From: Fasciolopsis buskii
Lineage: Eukaryota > Platyhelminthes > Trematoda > Plagiorchiida > Fasciolidae
Assembly: GCA_008360955.1 (NCBI GenBank)
Contig: LUCM01008482.1
Coordinates: 62,001 to 126,000 of the forward strand
Length of the DNA stretch: 64,000 nt
Reading direction: 5' to 3'
Within the stretch, counting starts at the first letter, position 1, and every line of letters begins with the position of its first letter. Both the position numbers and the translations under genes were made by a program. The notes beneath the pieces were generated by a model. The model was not told the origin of the DNA, ran no database searches, and saw only the letters and a list, made by a program, of their open reading frames with translations. Below are positions 11,577 through 24,000 of the stretch, piece by piece.

Positions 11577-13990
11577 TTCAACTGATGCCTTCATCGTTTC
11601 CAGTGATTTTAATGTCCAGCGTCACTTATCGGAGACGGGTCGACATATCAGAGGCCGATTTCCTGCCCCAGCTGATTGAATTGACCACGTAGCTTGTCTC
11701 ATCCAGGTTTGTTCCAGCCACAGGCTCTTTCTGGCGAACACCATTTGTTGTCATAAGCTCACCTAGCGCCCCCTCCGCCTTTGTCATGTTGGACTCAGAA
11801 CGATCACATCGTCGATTATCACCGGTGGTGTGGATCTATGTAAGATTGCCGACCATTCTGGTCCAAAACTGTGGAATCAGACCATGGTTTGCTCCGAACT
11901 CTATTTTGTTTGCGCCTAGTCAGTGGTGACACCAGCACAAAAGCCACTTGCCAGACTATAACCTCGGGCTGCAATTCCAGTGGGGACTATCAACGTGGTT
12001 GTCATCTCAACAAAATGCCCAGGACCCGAGTGAATACTGGGAGCAGAACAAAGAAGCTCTGCACTTAGCTGTAACTGCCGCACAGGTCTCCTTGCCACAT
12101 AATTTCTCAGAAGCAGTGGATATCCTCGGCTTCAGTTGCACTGTTAGGTGCTCGTAGATCCGTCCCCTCGGATGTAACATACAATTAGACGCATAGATCC
12201 CTGGGACATCAGCTGACGAGAAGCGTGAGAAATGATCGGGAACAGTAGTGGATAGAAACGTGTAGGGAAGTGGAAAGGGCTGTGGCTATCGGAGATAGTC
12301 GCAAACTTTGCTGACTATGTAAGAATACCGGCTCACGGATGTCGAGCGTAAGCGAAGTGAATAAGGAATCCAAGGGTACACTGATTCATTCCGAGAGGCG
12401 TCGGCTGGTGCATTTGGCAAAACACTTTGGTAGCAGTTTAGCTGGCCCAAAGCCAAAGTGCGCCTTCCACTTAAGCCTGCAAATGAAACAATGCAGGTGG
12501 ATACCAGGCCTCCTTCGGGAATGATGATGAGGGAGAAGTTTTCTTAAAAGGTACAAAGCAGCTGGACCAAAAGAGCTGTCTCTGCCCTTCTTCAAGGATG
12601 ATGGCAAATTGGTAGCATCTGAGTTAACGAAACTCCTGGGATCAGTCTGGAAAAAGGAAGAGATTGCTAAGAGCAGATGTGAATCAATGATTCTGCCGAT
12701 TTACAAGAAGCGCGATAGACCACAGAGGAGTCAGTCCAGCAAGCATCGCATCCAAATTAGTTGGTGACATTATCCTCCACCGATTATCTAATTTATGCAT
12801 GAGAATCAAAACAGTTTCCGTTCCAGTTACTTCGCGAAGATTTTAGAACTTAGGCACATTCTGAAGACCCACGACTTCTATCTTGATTTGAAATTGGCGT
12901 TCGACTCAGCCGATCGTGCAGTTCTTTGGCGATGGTTCTCATTTTTAGTGTGTCAGGGAAATTCAATTGACTCACCCAATCTCTGTGCGAGCAGCCAGAG
13001 TTGAGTCTGCCCTTATGATGATATTTTCACTCGAATCCATCACGAAATGTGGCGTTCGTCAGGGTTGCCCCCTTACACCTTTCCTTTTTAATTTTCTCTT
13101 TGAAATGATTATGGAGATAGTCCTATTCTCACGTGAGGATAGTCTCATTGACATTTACTCATACAAAAATCCGTCTGAATCGGAAAATGCCGTTGCAAAA
13201 CTGGTTTTGACTCAAAGCTGAACCTTGTTCTTGCAGGGGAGCAACTCGGTGAGATGGATAGATTTAGTTACTTGAGTAGGTGTATCTCATCTGGCATCCA
13301 TATTTCGAATAAAGTTTGCACGCATACAGAAGGCGCTATTAATCTTTGCTAATTTGAGGCATCTACCGAGTCGGCGTGACATCCGGTTACCAATCAGAGC
13401 TCAAGTCTACAGCGATAGTGAGATCGGTGAAGCACCTCGGCTCCGAAACATGGCCAATGAGAGCAGTAGATGTTCTAAGAATTTCGGTGCTTGAAGACTG
13501 TTGTCTTCGTATTACCGGTAGAATATGGTGAGAGTCTTTTGTAATTGAGAAGCTAGGTCTAAGGTACTGGGTCGGAGCCAGTCTTTAAAATGGCACTAAA
13601 TCAGAATAGGTTGATGTGGTTGGGCTATATTTTGCGTATGGCCGCATAAGGTCTGCCTCTTTGTATGCCGTTTTTCGAGGCAGGAAATGTTTGGAGGATG
13701 GTTCAGAGTGGCCAGCCGATGACAAATAAAAAGTATGAGAGCTTTAACCAATGAACTGGCTCGTGTAGGTGCATTTAGACTACCGGATTGGAATTTCTAA
13801 GATCACCCGAAGCAGTGTTTGGAGACAGTAGATAATATGGCTCATTGTTGCGGTCAGTGGCGTCCTTGGACTCGAAACCTTTTTTCCTTTATATAGTTCT
13901 CCAACTTGTTATTCTGCATTCGGCTTTTCATTATTTGCCGTTATTTTTCTGTGGGAGAAGATGGTGCTGTGAAGTGGCAGCCACAACTGG
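11577..13990 (+). mobile_element. RTE-like family 2 copy (a), decayed
   Basis: It begins directly after the family-1 3' end. Endonuclease pieces are DFNVQRHLSETGRHIRGRF near 11610, then IQVCSSHRLFLANT near 11700. The linker has SEVNKESKGTLIHSERRRL near 12350 and PIYKKRDRP near 12700. The palm is YLDLKLAFDSADRAVLW near 12875-12925, then GVRQGCPLTPFLFNFLF near 13051-13101. The catalytic FADD/YADD box is not recoverable. Later blocks are DRFSYLSRCISSG near 13258 and WLGYILRMAA near 13617. The 3' UTR (GTTCTCCAACTTG near 13898) resembles the ends of the other family-2 copies. Only the 3' two thirds of the endonuclease remains. Confidence 0.85.
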
Positions 13991-15149
13991 AGTACGTTAG
14001 TTCAAAGTTGCCGGTTGTCCAAACTGAAGTGAATTAAACTGATTACCGCATCGGCGTCCAAACTTGGTGATGTTCGGCTACACTAGACCTAAAACTACTG
14101 TTACTTCTGCATAAGACTTGTCGGGTGCCTGGTTTACGGTCATCACAGGAAGTTCAATAACAGGAGAAGTGGCGTTATGTCGCGTTTGTAATAACTTATC
14201 CAGTCCCACCCGCCTTTACTGTGTCAAGCACAGAATAGCGGTCGCATATATTATTCATATCAGTTTTGTAGTCGATGAAAAGAACGGTGTAACGACTTTT
14301 GGTTACATGACAGGAATAGTTAATAGCTGTGTGTGTGCTGTGTGTATTTCCCGACCAAACGTAAAGCTTCGAGAGAACAACCCTAGTGGTTGCCAAATTC
14401 TAGAAACTAGTTACAGCAAGATCGGTTCAATGGCCAAATCTCAAGCGTCGACCACTACAGTTCACGTGGTGGATGGATTCGGATGCTTAAGGTTTGTGGT
14501 ATTTGCCAGCACCGAGTTAATAACCGAAAACATTGCTCGTTAGATGTTCGTCAGAGTTAATTTACATGAATTACCACAAAGCAGGTAGGTTAATTAGTGT
14601 AAGCATTGTCTTGTCCCACTGTCCCAAAAAGCTTTGTCAGACCGGGTGGATGAATAGGAGTGGTTCATCTGGTCCGAAACTGCTACCTTGCAGGTCGCGC
14701 CGGGCTTCTCAAAGGAGGCCGTTATAACGAGAGTGCATTGTGATGTGATGTGACGGCTCGCGTGCCCCCATGACCCAAACAATTATACAGGATGGCTTAT
14801 ATGAAGTCGAAAATTCAGTTGTGTCTGGAAGGTCAGTGAATAGAGGCATGAAAAGATTTGGGGACCAGCCTGACCTGGAAACTCGAACGAAAAAAATGCT
14901 TAAAAGAACAAGCGATCCAAGCAGATGGGTTTCCAGTTAGCCATCTCCCGCTCTCTTGCGGACAGACTCTCCTTAGTATCAGACGCTTTAGTTGAGACCA
15001 CCAACTCTTTTCTTGCTTAGCGGCTGGACCCCCTAGCAGCACGGGTCTGCTATCCAACATGAATTACGTGCATGAAAAATTCCACATCGCAAGATAATCA
15101 GTATCGTAAGGCACGATGGTTAGCTATAAGTGCGCCACTAATCAGCTAC
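13991..15149. other. Unassigned sequence between two RTE family-2 copies
   Basis: The longest frame, 14118-14543 plus, is open for 141 codons, but it has no recognisable domain and a composition that does not stand out. The far end near 15130 may already be 5' UTR of the next family-2 copy. No RNA gene or splice pairing is convincing. Confidence 0.4.
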
Positions 15150-18010
15150 GGTGCTAGGTTCACGTTGCACTAGCGTCCCCGTCAGATTTTTCGTTCAAAG
15201 ACCTTGGTTAGGGTTCCCAAAGAAAAATCTCTTCTGGAATGTGCGCAACTGCGAGGCATGGCTCGCTCGCTCGCCCTTTCGATAGGGAACCGTACCAACC
15301 TTCGTTCTTCCGATGTAGGAACCATGCAAGGTGCCACGAAGAATTGTGGCTATGATGTTAGCATTAATGGAAAGTCAAGAAATAAACTGGATGCATTACT
15401 TTAGCTCAATTATTCAATTCACTTTGATGCATTCAACATCTGCACGCTAAGTTAGTTAGGGAAACGATCAGTTCTAGAACCCCTGAAACTTCTAGAACAT
15501 CTGTGCTGCGCTTCCGAAACCTACACACAGGGTCCCACTTCCCTAATCATCCTTCTTAATCCGGATGCGACCTTGTTCTATCTTCACTCTCCATGAGTCA
15601 CATAATCAACTTCTGATTGCTCATGATCCTCATCATGCCCAGATCTTTGGGTACGAGAGCCTCGTGCACTGCTATAGTAGGTCCCAGTTAACAGTCAATA
15701 CTATGAGGTGGTAGACGCCAACTCGTCGCACAGCTCGTTACCAACCCTGATCTAGTGGGGCCTTATGTGGTTTTATGCCACTCCGAGTTTCAGAGTCACG
15801 GTAACCGGTCTCCGTGTAGAGTCCTAGTGGCTATGGGGCATGCCCCCTTCATTGCGCTCGTGCGTGAGGCATGTCGGAAAGAGTCCCATTGAACAGTTCT
15901 ATAGAAGTAGCAATCGATTGAAGCGTCCTGGCCTGTTCGTCATAAACGTACATGCACCCACTGACTGCAGCTATTTCGAAGCCAAAGACTATTTCCTTAG
16001 GAAAGTGCCTTCAGTGGACATTGCTGGTGGTTTTGACTTCCAACTTTACCGCTTGTGCGGAGACAGAACGACACACTGTAGGCCGACTTGGTGTCCAAGC
16101 CGAACGCGCCAGCAACGGAGGTAGTCTTATCCAAGTTTTTTCTGACTAGAGGCTGTTCCTGACGGACACAAAATTTCGTCATAGAAAGCGACGTCAGCTC
16201 AACTCGCGTCCTCCTCCCGCTTTACAGCGACCACATTGCTATTGCTCACCGATGGCGTGGATCAATCGGGGATTCTCACGCATTCTAGTCTGCACTTGCA
16301 GCTGCAGATTATACTTCGGTTTCGGTTTGCTCCCCTTTGCTCCCGGTCTGTGGCCGCATTAAGGGGAATACTACCCGCCTTTGCACAACCAATTCTAGGG
16401 GATGATTGCTAAATTCATTCCCGATGGGAGCTATTAATACATTTATCACCGAAACGAACTGCCCGTGATCCGTGCGAACATTGGGAATAGATCAAAGAAG
16501 CTCTGCACGTAGCGGAAACCGACGCACAGGACTTCAGATCATGTAAACCTCAGGGACGATGGATTCCCTTGACTTCATTTTTCCTGCCGGATGCTCGCAG
16601 ATCCATCCCCTCGATGAGATGAGCAAGTATTTGAGACTTCGGCCGAACAGGAGCATAAGAGTTGATCGTGATCAATGGTGGATTGGTACATGCGAGAAAA
16701 CAATCTTTGCCAACTGATTAGGGGTACTAGTAAACAGGGCGATCAAGAAGTCCGATGTCGCACTGATTCCTTCTCAGGAGCGTCGACTTACTGTTTCCTT
16801 CCTTCTTCAAAGAGTCGTAAATATCGGAGTAAGCAGAACTCTTGGAATCATTCTAAACAAGGCAACAGATTTCTGTTTGCTAGTTTAAATTGCCGATTAT
16901 ATCCATTTATAAGAAAGGTCCTCGTGTGAAAACTAGTTTCGTAAATACTACACCAAACTGGTCCTGGGCATTATCCTCCGTGGATTATCGAGTATTCACG
17001 GAACGTGCATGCCTAGAAATCAAGCGGATTGTCAGCCTGATCGGGGTCGTGTTGACTAAACCTTAACATGGCGGCAAACTTTAGCCTGTAGACCACCTTT
17101 CGCGGGTCCAACGACCTCCGTCTTTCTTAATCTGAACGTAGCGCTCGACTTACCCGGTCTTGCAATTCTATGTTGCTGCTTCACGAAATGATACGAGAAG
17201 AGAATTCATTCCACTCCTTCAGTATCCGTTTGCGATCAACCGAAGCCAGTTCCATGTCCTTGGCGATCTTTCACCCAAGTTCGCCACGGAAATTAATATT
17301 TATCACGGTTGTTTTTTATTCATTCTTCCTTTCCAACTTTGTAATTGAGGTCACCTGGGTAGCTGCATCTCACGTGATGTTCGTGTATCGGATGAAGTCT
17401 TTTCGCTTATACAGAAGACTCGGTTGGCGTTTACCAGTATGAAATGCTTATGACTTCGGCGTGACACCCGGTTGTCGATCAAAGATCAAGTACACACCGT
17501 AGCGGTGAAGTCGGTCCTGCTATGTGGCTCACAAACATGACCGTCCCAGAAGGATGTGTGAAGACTTTCGGCTTTTGAACACTTGTCTTCGTAGTATTGG
17601 CGGGGTATGGTGGGAGGATTTTTCCGGTAATTCAGAGGTTAGACGTAAGGTCCTGGGTCCTGGGATTCAATCTTGAGAAGATTCACTATGTCTGAATACA
17701 TTAAGGTAATCGGGACATGATTTACTCATCCTCAAAAATGCCTGCCTGGCCGTACGCTGTTCCTCAAGGAATGTAGTGGTTGGTGGATGGACCGAGTTGA
17801 TCAGTGGATGAGATAACGGAAAGGTACAAAAACTGACCCGTGTAGGTCCAGTTGAACTACCGGCTTGGGGTCCCCCGAAGCGATGTTTGGCGACAACAAC
17901 TGACTCGGGTGAGTGCCACATTCAATGACTTTTTGGCATCCTAATTTTTTCTACTAAATAGTTCTCCATCTTGCAATTGATTTTCGCCTTCACCTCGTTC
18001 TTTTTGAGTG
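15150..18010 (+). mobile_element. RTE-like family 2 copy (b), near full span but decayed
   Basis: The 5' part (15150-15400) matches the 5' part of the copy at 50.0-50.4 kb: both contain GTTCTTCC(A/G)ATG followed by GAAGAATTG(T/C)GGC. Endonuclease pieces are FVINVHAPTDCSYFEAKD near 15933 and IAHRWRGSIGDSHAF near 16240. Linker and reverse-transcriptase relics include GIILRGLSSIHG near 16968, HPVVDQRSS near 17465 and FVVLAGYGG near 17590. The 3' end near 17940-18010 again carries GTTCTCCATCTTGCAATT-type sequence. It is heavily frame-shifted, and the palm and catalytic box are unreadable. Confidence 0.75.
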
Positions 18011-18529
18011 GGTAGCGCCAAGAGAAAGAAACCAAATCCATGACAAGTTGCTTCTGCGTGGTGTTACCTTTTAAAACGCAAGTCGATAGGTGTTTTGTTG
18101 TCAGTGTTATCATTCATTATATCGCTCTCTGATTTATTTCGAACTATCAGTGATTTTCTTCTAGCTCGCCTTAGATAACTATACTTTTAGGGTTTCCACA
18201 GGGATGCTGACTTCTACCGTAGCTTATTGAGAAATAATAACTCCAATGGTGTTCTCCAACGACAAACTTAGATATGTAGCTCAGTAAATAACGGATGCAA
18301 ATTAATACGTTAGGAGTATCCAGTTAAGTGGTCCCACATTAAGGGGGATTTCATACGACTCTTCCATGCCCATTCACCTAACTTTGTGCCACTTAGTAGC
18401 CGACTCATTTTCGCCCACCACATTAGAGTCCAAGTTTTTCGTGATTTTTAACACCTTGTTCATGAAAGCCTCCATGGTTATGATCTAAAATGACGCGACC
18501 TCTAAGTGTCGAGTTAAGTCCCTTCGGGA
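18011..18529. other. No recognised content
   Basis: AT-rich sequence between an RTE copy and a SINE. No open frame, splice pairing or repeat stands out. Confidence 0.5.
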
Positions 18530-18706
18530 CCTCTTTTTTATCTTTTCATCTTTTATCTTTTACTTTCTTTATTAGTGAAATAGAAACACATTACTTTTCA
18601 GGAGGGGGACTGCAGCCAACATAAGGCTGCTGAGTGGGGACGCTGACAGGCGGTGGGAGGATTCGAACCCGCGAACTTCCCACCCAAACGCCACCTCCTA
18701 GTCGCC
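18530..18706 (-). repeat. tRNA-type SINE family 1, minus strand
   Basis: The reverse complement has a perfect B box GGTTCGAATCC in GCGGGTTCGAATCCTCCCACC (18656-18676), an A-box-like GGCGACTAGGAGGTGGCG just upstream, and a body resembling CCCCACTCAGCAGCC. The AT-rich tail (AATAAAGAAAGTAAAAGATA) at 18530-18580 is also shared by the copies at 27.9 and 56.4 kb. It is a polymerase III-transcribed retroposon, not a tRNA gene: there is no cloverleaf and the tail continues. Its 5' end lies about 15 bases from a possible splice donor at 18721-18726. Confidence 0.8.
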
Positions 18707-18726
18707 GCGTAAGAATCAGGACTTAC

Positions 18727-18821
18727 CTTACACCAGTCCTAAAGAATCTGGATTTTTTGCGGTTAATTTCACAGACCATGTCACAATTCGTCGAGTCGGT
18801 CTTGGTGATGTACTCGAGTCG
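18727..18821 (-). CDS. Possible internal exon of an unrecognised minus-strand gene
   Basis: Seen on the minus strand: an acceptor ending TTTCTTAG, 95 open bases, then a strong donor AG|GTAAGT. One frame is fully open and reads RLEYITKTDSTNCDMV, CEINRKKSRFFRTGV, 31 codons plus two bases. The composition is protein-like and hydrophilic, but I do not recognise the family. Short open segments beside GTAAGT sites are expected by chance several times in a window this size, so this needs transcript support. A SINE starts about 15 bases inside the putative downstream intron. Confidence 0.28.
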
Positions 18822-18829
18822 CTAAGAAA

Positions 18830-19599
18830 TTCTTGATGAAGGCAGCTTAGTTCATTGTCGGTTTATCGTGCACGGGGTTCCCCACAAAAATTCTGTTTGT
18901 CCCCATTGGTCAACGCTTTATGGATCGGACGTAGCCTACCGGGTCGGTTCTCTTGAGGCTTTATTCTGCTTCCGGACATTCGGACCGATACGAATTTTCA
19001 ATAAGGAGCTAATTAATCAGCACACTGAAGTTGCCATCCGTCCATTCTATGGGAGACATATTCATTTCCTGGTGGCTTCGGTTGAACAAGAGCACCATGT
19101 TACGGTTTTTGCGGTGTTTCGCCGTCGAACCGAGTCCCATCCAATTCATCCAATGTTTGGATGGTTCATATCACGACTAGCATGCCTGCACGCTTTCCTT
19201 TGTGCGAGAGCCTGATGATCAATGGCACAGTGCAAATGCACATACACATGCAATCAAGTATGATTGGCTACCCTGTACAGCCAACCAATCAAAATTCAAA
19301 GAGCTGAACGATTTGCACACGTTGCACACATTAGCCACGCTGGCAGATATGTTACTTGCATTGGGAAAACCGGGACGAATTCAGCCGTAAGTGTTTGGGT
19401 TAACTTTATGATTAACAGCTATCTTTGGGTTCCATTTCGTCTATTTATCTTTTCATGAGGGTAGAACTCGATAAGACTTTCTAACGCTCACCATTATTGT
19501 TAGTTTAAAATAGATCACTGCCAACATGAGGAATTCGCAGCTTGTCATTTGTGAAAAGCCTGTTTTCATCGGTTTACTTTATCTGGTCAGTCCACACCG
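18830..19599. other. No recognised gene; two open frames and one donor
   Basis: A 115-codon plus-strand frame at 18868-19215 has no family motif. At 19310-19390 a plus-strand segment open to a GTAAGT donor (19390) contains HAGRYVTCIGKTGTNSA, reminiscent of the F-strand of an immunoglobulin domain. It is discussed in the findings. Confidence 0.35.
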
Positions 19600-20345
19600 G
19601 CAGTGGATGTGAGGATGCGTACATCCGAGGCCCGAGTGGCATACTCTGGACTGAAGCACTTGTGGCTTCCACTTGATATTTCACTGAATTTGAAAAGTCA
19701 TGTGTACTATGGCGCGATGCGGGGCATGGAGTATGCGTGTAGGAGATGTTCGTCGCTTGGAGTTATTTTTGACCACCGATATCCAGGTGGTATCACTGGA
19801 ATTGGATGGAATCACCGGGTGAACAATGTAGAGGTTAGGAATCTAGTATTAGATACTGCTTCTGTGAACACCTTATCTCAGCGTATGAAGCTTAGTAGAC
19901 TACGTTGGTTGATCCCGTTGTTGCCTATGGCGAGCACTCGTCTACCATATCGTGCCCTATTTTGTGTTCCCCCTGTAGAATGGTTGAAGCCATATAGAGG
20001 TCAACGTGGGATGAGGAAATGTATAGCGAACATAGGTAAAGTTGGCGTCTCACGTTTTCGTGGTTGCGGTCCGAAAGACCGCAACTAGCTGGCTGGAGAC
20101 ACCGGCCGATACGGCAGTGAACCGTGAAGTGGCGATCGTGTTGTCATTTTCTGTCGAATCAGAATGATTGAAAGAGTGCGTTCTTAAAGTTAGACTGTAT
20201 TCCGTATGTTGACGCGTATCTTTTCTCACCTATATAGTTCCACTCTCTGTTCCCTCCTGCATATTCACTCTTATTGTAGGAACATGTTACTCTGGGTAAA
20301 AGGTAGTGGTCAGGGGGTTTGCCCTGCTGTTTAACGCTGAGTGAT
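19600..20345 (+). mobile_element. RTE-like family 1, 5'-truncated copy (C-terminal part and 3' UTR)
   Basis: It opens at the block SEARVAYSGLKHLWLPLDIS (19624-19683) and continues through VNNVEVRNLVLDTASVNTL, QRMKLSRLRWLIPLLPMAS and GVSRFRGCGPKDRN to a stop near 20088. The short 3' UTR is shared with the other copies and ends in GATGATGA near 20345. This copy retains about 40 bases (around 19900-19950, coding RWLIPLLPMASTRLPYRA) that the three other family-1 copies lack. It keeps a single 161-codon frame, the least damaged C-terminus of the four. Confidence 0.9.
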
Positions 20346-21274
20346 GATGAGCTGTTTTGTGTTCATTGCATCTTTTCGCTTATGCAATCTATTTGGATTT
20401 TCCCATTTTTTTTTGTAGTTTTCGCTCTAATTTGTCAAGAGTGGTACAGTTATCGTTTAGGTCGATGCTGTTTTCCTTCATTGCTTGACTTTCCTACGTA
20501 TAAGCGGGTAGTATGCAAAATCTGGACACTGGATCAATGGTAGCACTAAAAATCATATGTCGAAATTGCTTTGCACAAACTACATTCAGATTTCGCCTTT
20601 TCGCAAGATATTTCTTAGTTCTTCGAATGAGTGTGATGAGGTGAAATCTGAAGTGAAAACAAAGTGCCTGCTTCAAAGACATTGGCACAGTAACTTTTAA
20701 GAAGCCGCATTTCATCGGAAGATTGTTTGATTGACCGTTTCCTTGCATATTAAACAGACTAAAATAGGCATTAAGTTGAAGTTATAGGACGAAAGTACTC
20801 AAAATTCTAGTAAAAAGTAACCAAGGTTTAAACGGAAGATCATGTACCGTCGGTTTTCTCCGTTGATTCAACACTCATATGTTGTAGGTTCACCGATAAC
20901 TTATTTTAGTCAACCATATGCACGATTACGGAGCTCTTATTGGGTGGTTTACAGTCTCCGCAGTTGAACTGTTGTATCAGAAATAAAATTTTACCTTTGC
21001 AATAGGTACGTCTGAGAGCGATGCTTGCATCTCTGGATGTGCCTTTTGCAATTGAAAATTATTCCTTCTTAATCTAATTGGGTTTGTGGTTCTCCGTTTA
21101 GTTTTATTCCTCGATTATTATATTGTATTGTTAGCAACTTGCAGACATAAATGTGCATTTTAGCGGTAGTAAAACAAAAATTAAGAGATCCTCACTGCTC
21201 ATAGCAAAATGATAACGATAGTATGAGTAAGTGGAGGTGGAACCGTCGCTCACCAGTGACCAGATATGTGGTCA
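20346..21274. other. No recognised content
   Basis: AT-rich sequence with only short open frames on both strands. No repeat, RNA gene or splice pairing seen. Confidence 0.5.
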
Positions 21275-24000
21275 CTAGCATAGCAGAGGTTTTGAAGAGA
21301 TTGATTCTAGGCGGCTTAATACAGAAAAATGATCGTTTTGGGGTCTGGGCGACGTTTGGAGAGGTCGCCATTTAGGGAGTACGAAAGGTCGTGGATCTTG
21401 AGCGCGTTTTTCACATGAACCTATATGCAAGACACGTGTCTTTGGCCAAGTCAAAACGGTTTGAAAGGTACATTTACTACTGGAGAAATCATCATGGCCT
21501 AGTAGTTTAAAATATTTTTTCAATAGTCTTGGAAAGGTTGCGAAAGGACAGTGGAATGAGATCGGCAAGACACGCTGAGAAATAAAGGCATAACTAACAT
21601 TAGACGTGGCACGGAACTGTCTGAGCTCTTGGATGCGAAACCATAAACACCGTGGTTTGCACACATTGTCTGTGATATGCAATGACCAATGAAAATGGAA
21701 TGACAGAGATCCCAAGGTAATTCGTAGGAAGAAAAGCAGAACGAGACAGGGCGAAGATACGATTAGAAAATTTGGATGAGTCCAGTAGAATACCACCGAA
21801 CCACTGGCTTCAACGCGGGGAGAATGGATAGTTCCCCTTTACTCAAATCACGGCATCCGGTAGGATTGGACAACGCACTTCATGTTGTGTACAGAATGCC
21901 ACGTCACAAATCGAAAGCGATAAGATATCGAGCGTTAAAATCGCCGAAGCACCCACGACACGTATTGTCAAGCCCGAGCTGTATGCGCAAACGGAGCTAG
22001 TGCATGCTCTAGAACTACCCTGGCCAAAGATTGATGGCGATCACTTTATCGATCCGGGTCACCTACCTTCACGCGATAACACCTACCACATCCCCCCTCC
22101 CTCTTTGTATTGACCAATCGGCCGGTTAATCAACCAACCAACCGAATAAAAAATCCGATTGAGTACGCACTAACTGTTCGCCATGTTATTATCAGGTAAA
22201 TGATAGTGACGGCTTGATAGGGAATCACCGAAAACACTACATGACTAAATATCACTCTGTTCTGCGAAGTTTACGATGTTTTGAAGGACAAAAATAACTC
22301 ATCCAGTTCATCGTCAGTTGATATGGAGTAGCATATGCAAACACCGTTTGCATTCGCGATCACAACCAGATGAATTACCGCGAAAGTTATTCTGTTAAGT
22401 AGAGAAGAAGCAAGAGAACAACGCCGTGAAGAATACTATAGTTATTATCTAAAAAATCCGGCAATTCTCTTCCAAGTCCCATTTTCAGATATGCCTTCTA
22501 AAGTAGATAGTAAGCTATCCTCATAAATAAGGTGGGCATCCAAAAGAAGGTTTTGAGGCAAAGTAACCTAGAGATAAGATCAAATGTAGAAGAATAATGA
22601 AGAAAAACAAGACTTGCATATGGATTGCACTAAATATGATGTCACATCAAGGATACTCCTATGAAGTTTGTATGCCAACTGGAGGGGATCGGGGAGTCAC
22701 GGTGTACCATAAGAGATAACCGAGCATGTCTTGATCAGTGTGTTTCAGTAAGGTCGAGGTAATAGCATTTGGGGGAAGTCGTTTGAAAAGAATTGTGGAT
22801 GGTCTCCTCGGCCTTTTAACAAGCCGGAATGGGACATGGATGCAGTTTTTAATAGAAGCTGCCTTCAGACAAAACATTGGCACCATACTTCGGGATACAT
22901 GCAGAAAAGTGTCTGATCCAGCCGTGACTGCAACGTTGATAGTCTTAAGCAATTTAAAGACCTCATCCTTATGTGTAAGTTTGATATCGGCATAGTCAAT
23001 GGAAGGGCATGGTGAGGAAATAAATGAGCATCTGAATCCCATTCCATGAAAGTTTTGTATCCCGAATTTTTAGCAGCTGATCAGCTTGATCTCGTTTTTC
23101 GTGTAATGAAACGAATATTTAACATTTTCAGTATCTCCGACCGTGTATACCTTTTCTTTCAGTCAGCATGGTCGTTTCATATGGGGGATGTTATTATTTC
23201 TAGTTTTACACGAAAACGTCTTCAAGAAAGCAGCAAAAGTCAAAAAGTCCTTAGAGTAAGGGTAGGAGGTTCTGTAGAGTTGGAAAACGGAGGAGGAAAC
23301 TACATCAAGAAAACGCCTTAAAAGCGAAACACTTGTGGAGGACAATCTGCTTAGACGGAACTTTAATTGCCTGACCTAATGAAAGCTTTGTGAACAAGAG
23401 ACGAACAATTTTTTGGTCTTAATGTTGACACAATAATCGCTGGTAGAAATAACGTCACGGAGTTTCACAGAGAAATACTGGTTTGGTTGGGAGGGCCGTG
23501 TCAAGATTTGCATCTCTGAGTACAAGCATAAATCCCACGCGAATGCAGTAAATGAGGTTGTAGAGGTGGGATTAAAACCACTTAGGGCTAGGTGAATGTT
23601 ATTGTCCAGAAGAGGAACAGTGAAATGAGGTGCAAAAGGAACCATGTATACATGTGTTGCTGGTAGTAGTCAGTACCGTTATATGAATTAGAAAAGATGA
23701 CCTTTGGCTTGCCATACCGTGAAGAATTACCACAGGTGATTATCCCATCATCAATGGATTTTTTTCTGTTGCTTTTTATCCTATCGGAGGCAATTAAACC
23801 CACCGATAAACACGACGGATTCATCCTTATCAGCATCCAACCAGGGTTCTTGTTTGCATACAGCACATGTATTACAAAAGATACTTGAACCCAGTATGTG
23901 CACTAAGTCAGCCACCTCGAACAAACAACGGACATTAGTGCTTATAATGGTAGTTATTTTAGTGTGTGGTATGCGATTGAGGGCAACCAACCAGCCCCAT
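21275..24000 (-). mobile_element. CR1/jockey-superfamily LINE, minus strand, decayed
   Basis: Minus-strand reading from 23990 down gives an endonuclease: NVRCLFEVADLVHILGSS, EPWLDADKDESVVFIGGFNC, then after a frameshift KPKVIFSNSY, NIHLALSGFNP (position of the catalytic GDFN) and NQYFSVKLRDVISTSDY. The reverse-transcriptase entry is IDYADIKLTHKDEVFKLLKT near 22950-23000. The central 21.8-22.65 kb is unreadable. The C-terminal block at 21275-21796 has LGSLSFHFHWSLHITDNVCK and ELRQFRATSNVSYAFIS, matching the usual YLG....L.W..HI....K....LG...R.LR motif. The order and spacing fit one element of about 2.7 kb. Clade within the superfamily is uncertain. Confidence 0.7.

Noticed and set aside
14118..14543. 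141-codon plus-strand frame between two RTE copies
   Set aside because: No domain, no splice context, and flanked by transposon debris.
22080..22150. AACCAACCAACC short repeat as a possible telomere-like tract
   Set aside because: Only three imperfect units (near 22130); not a TTAGGG-type array.
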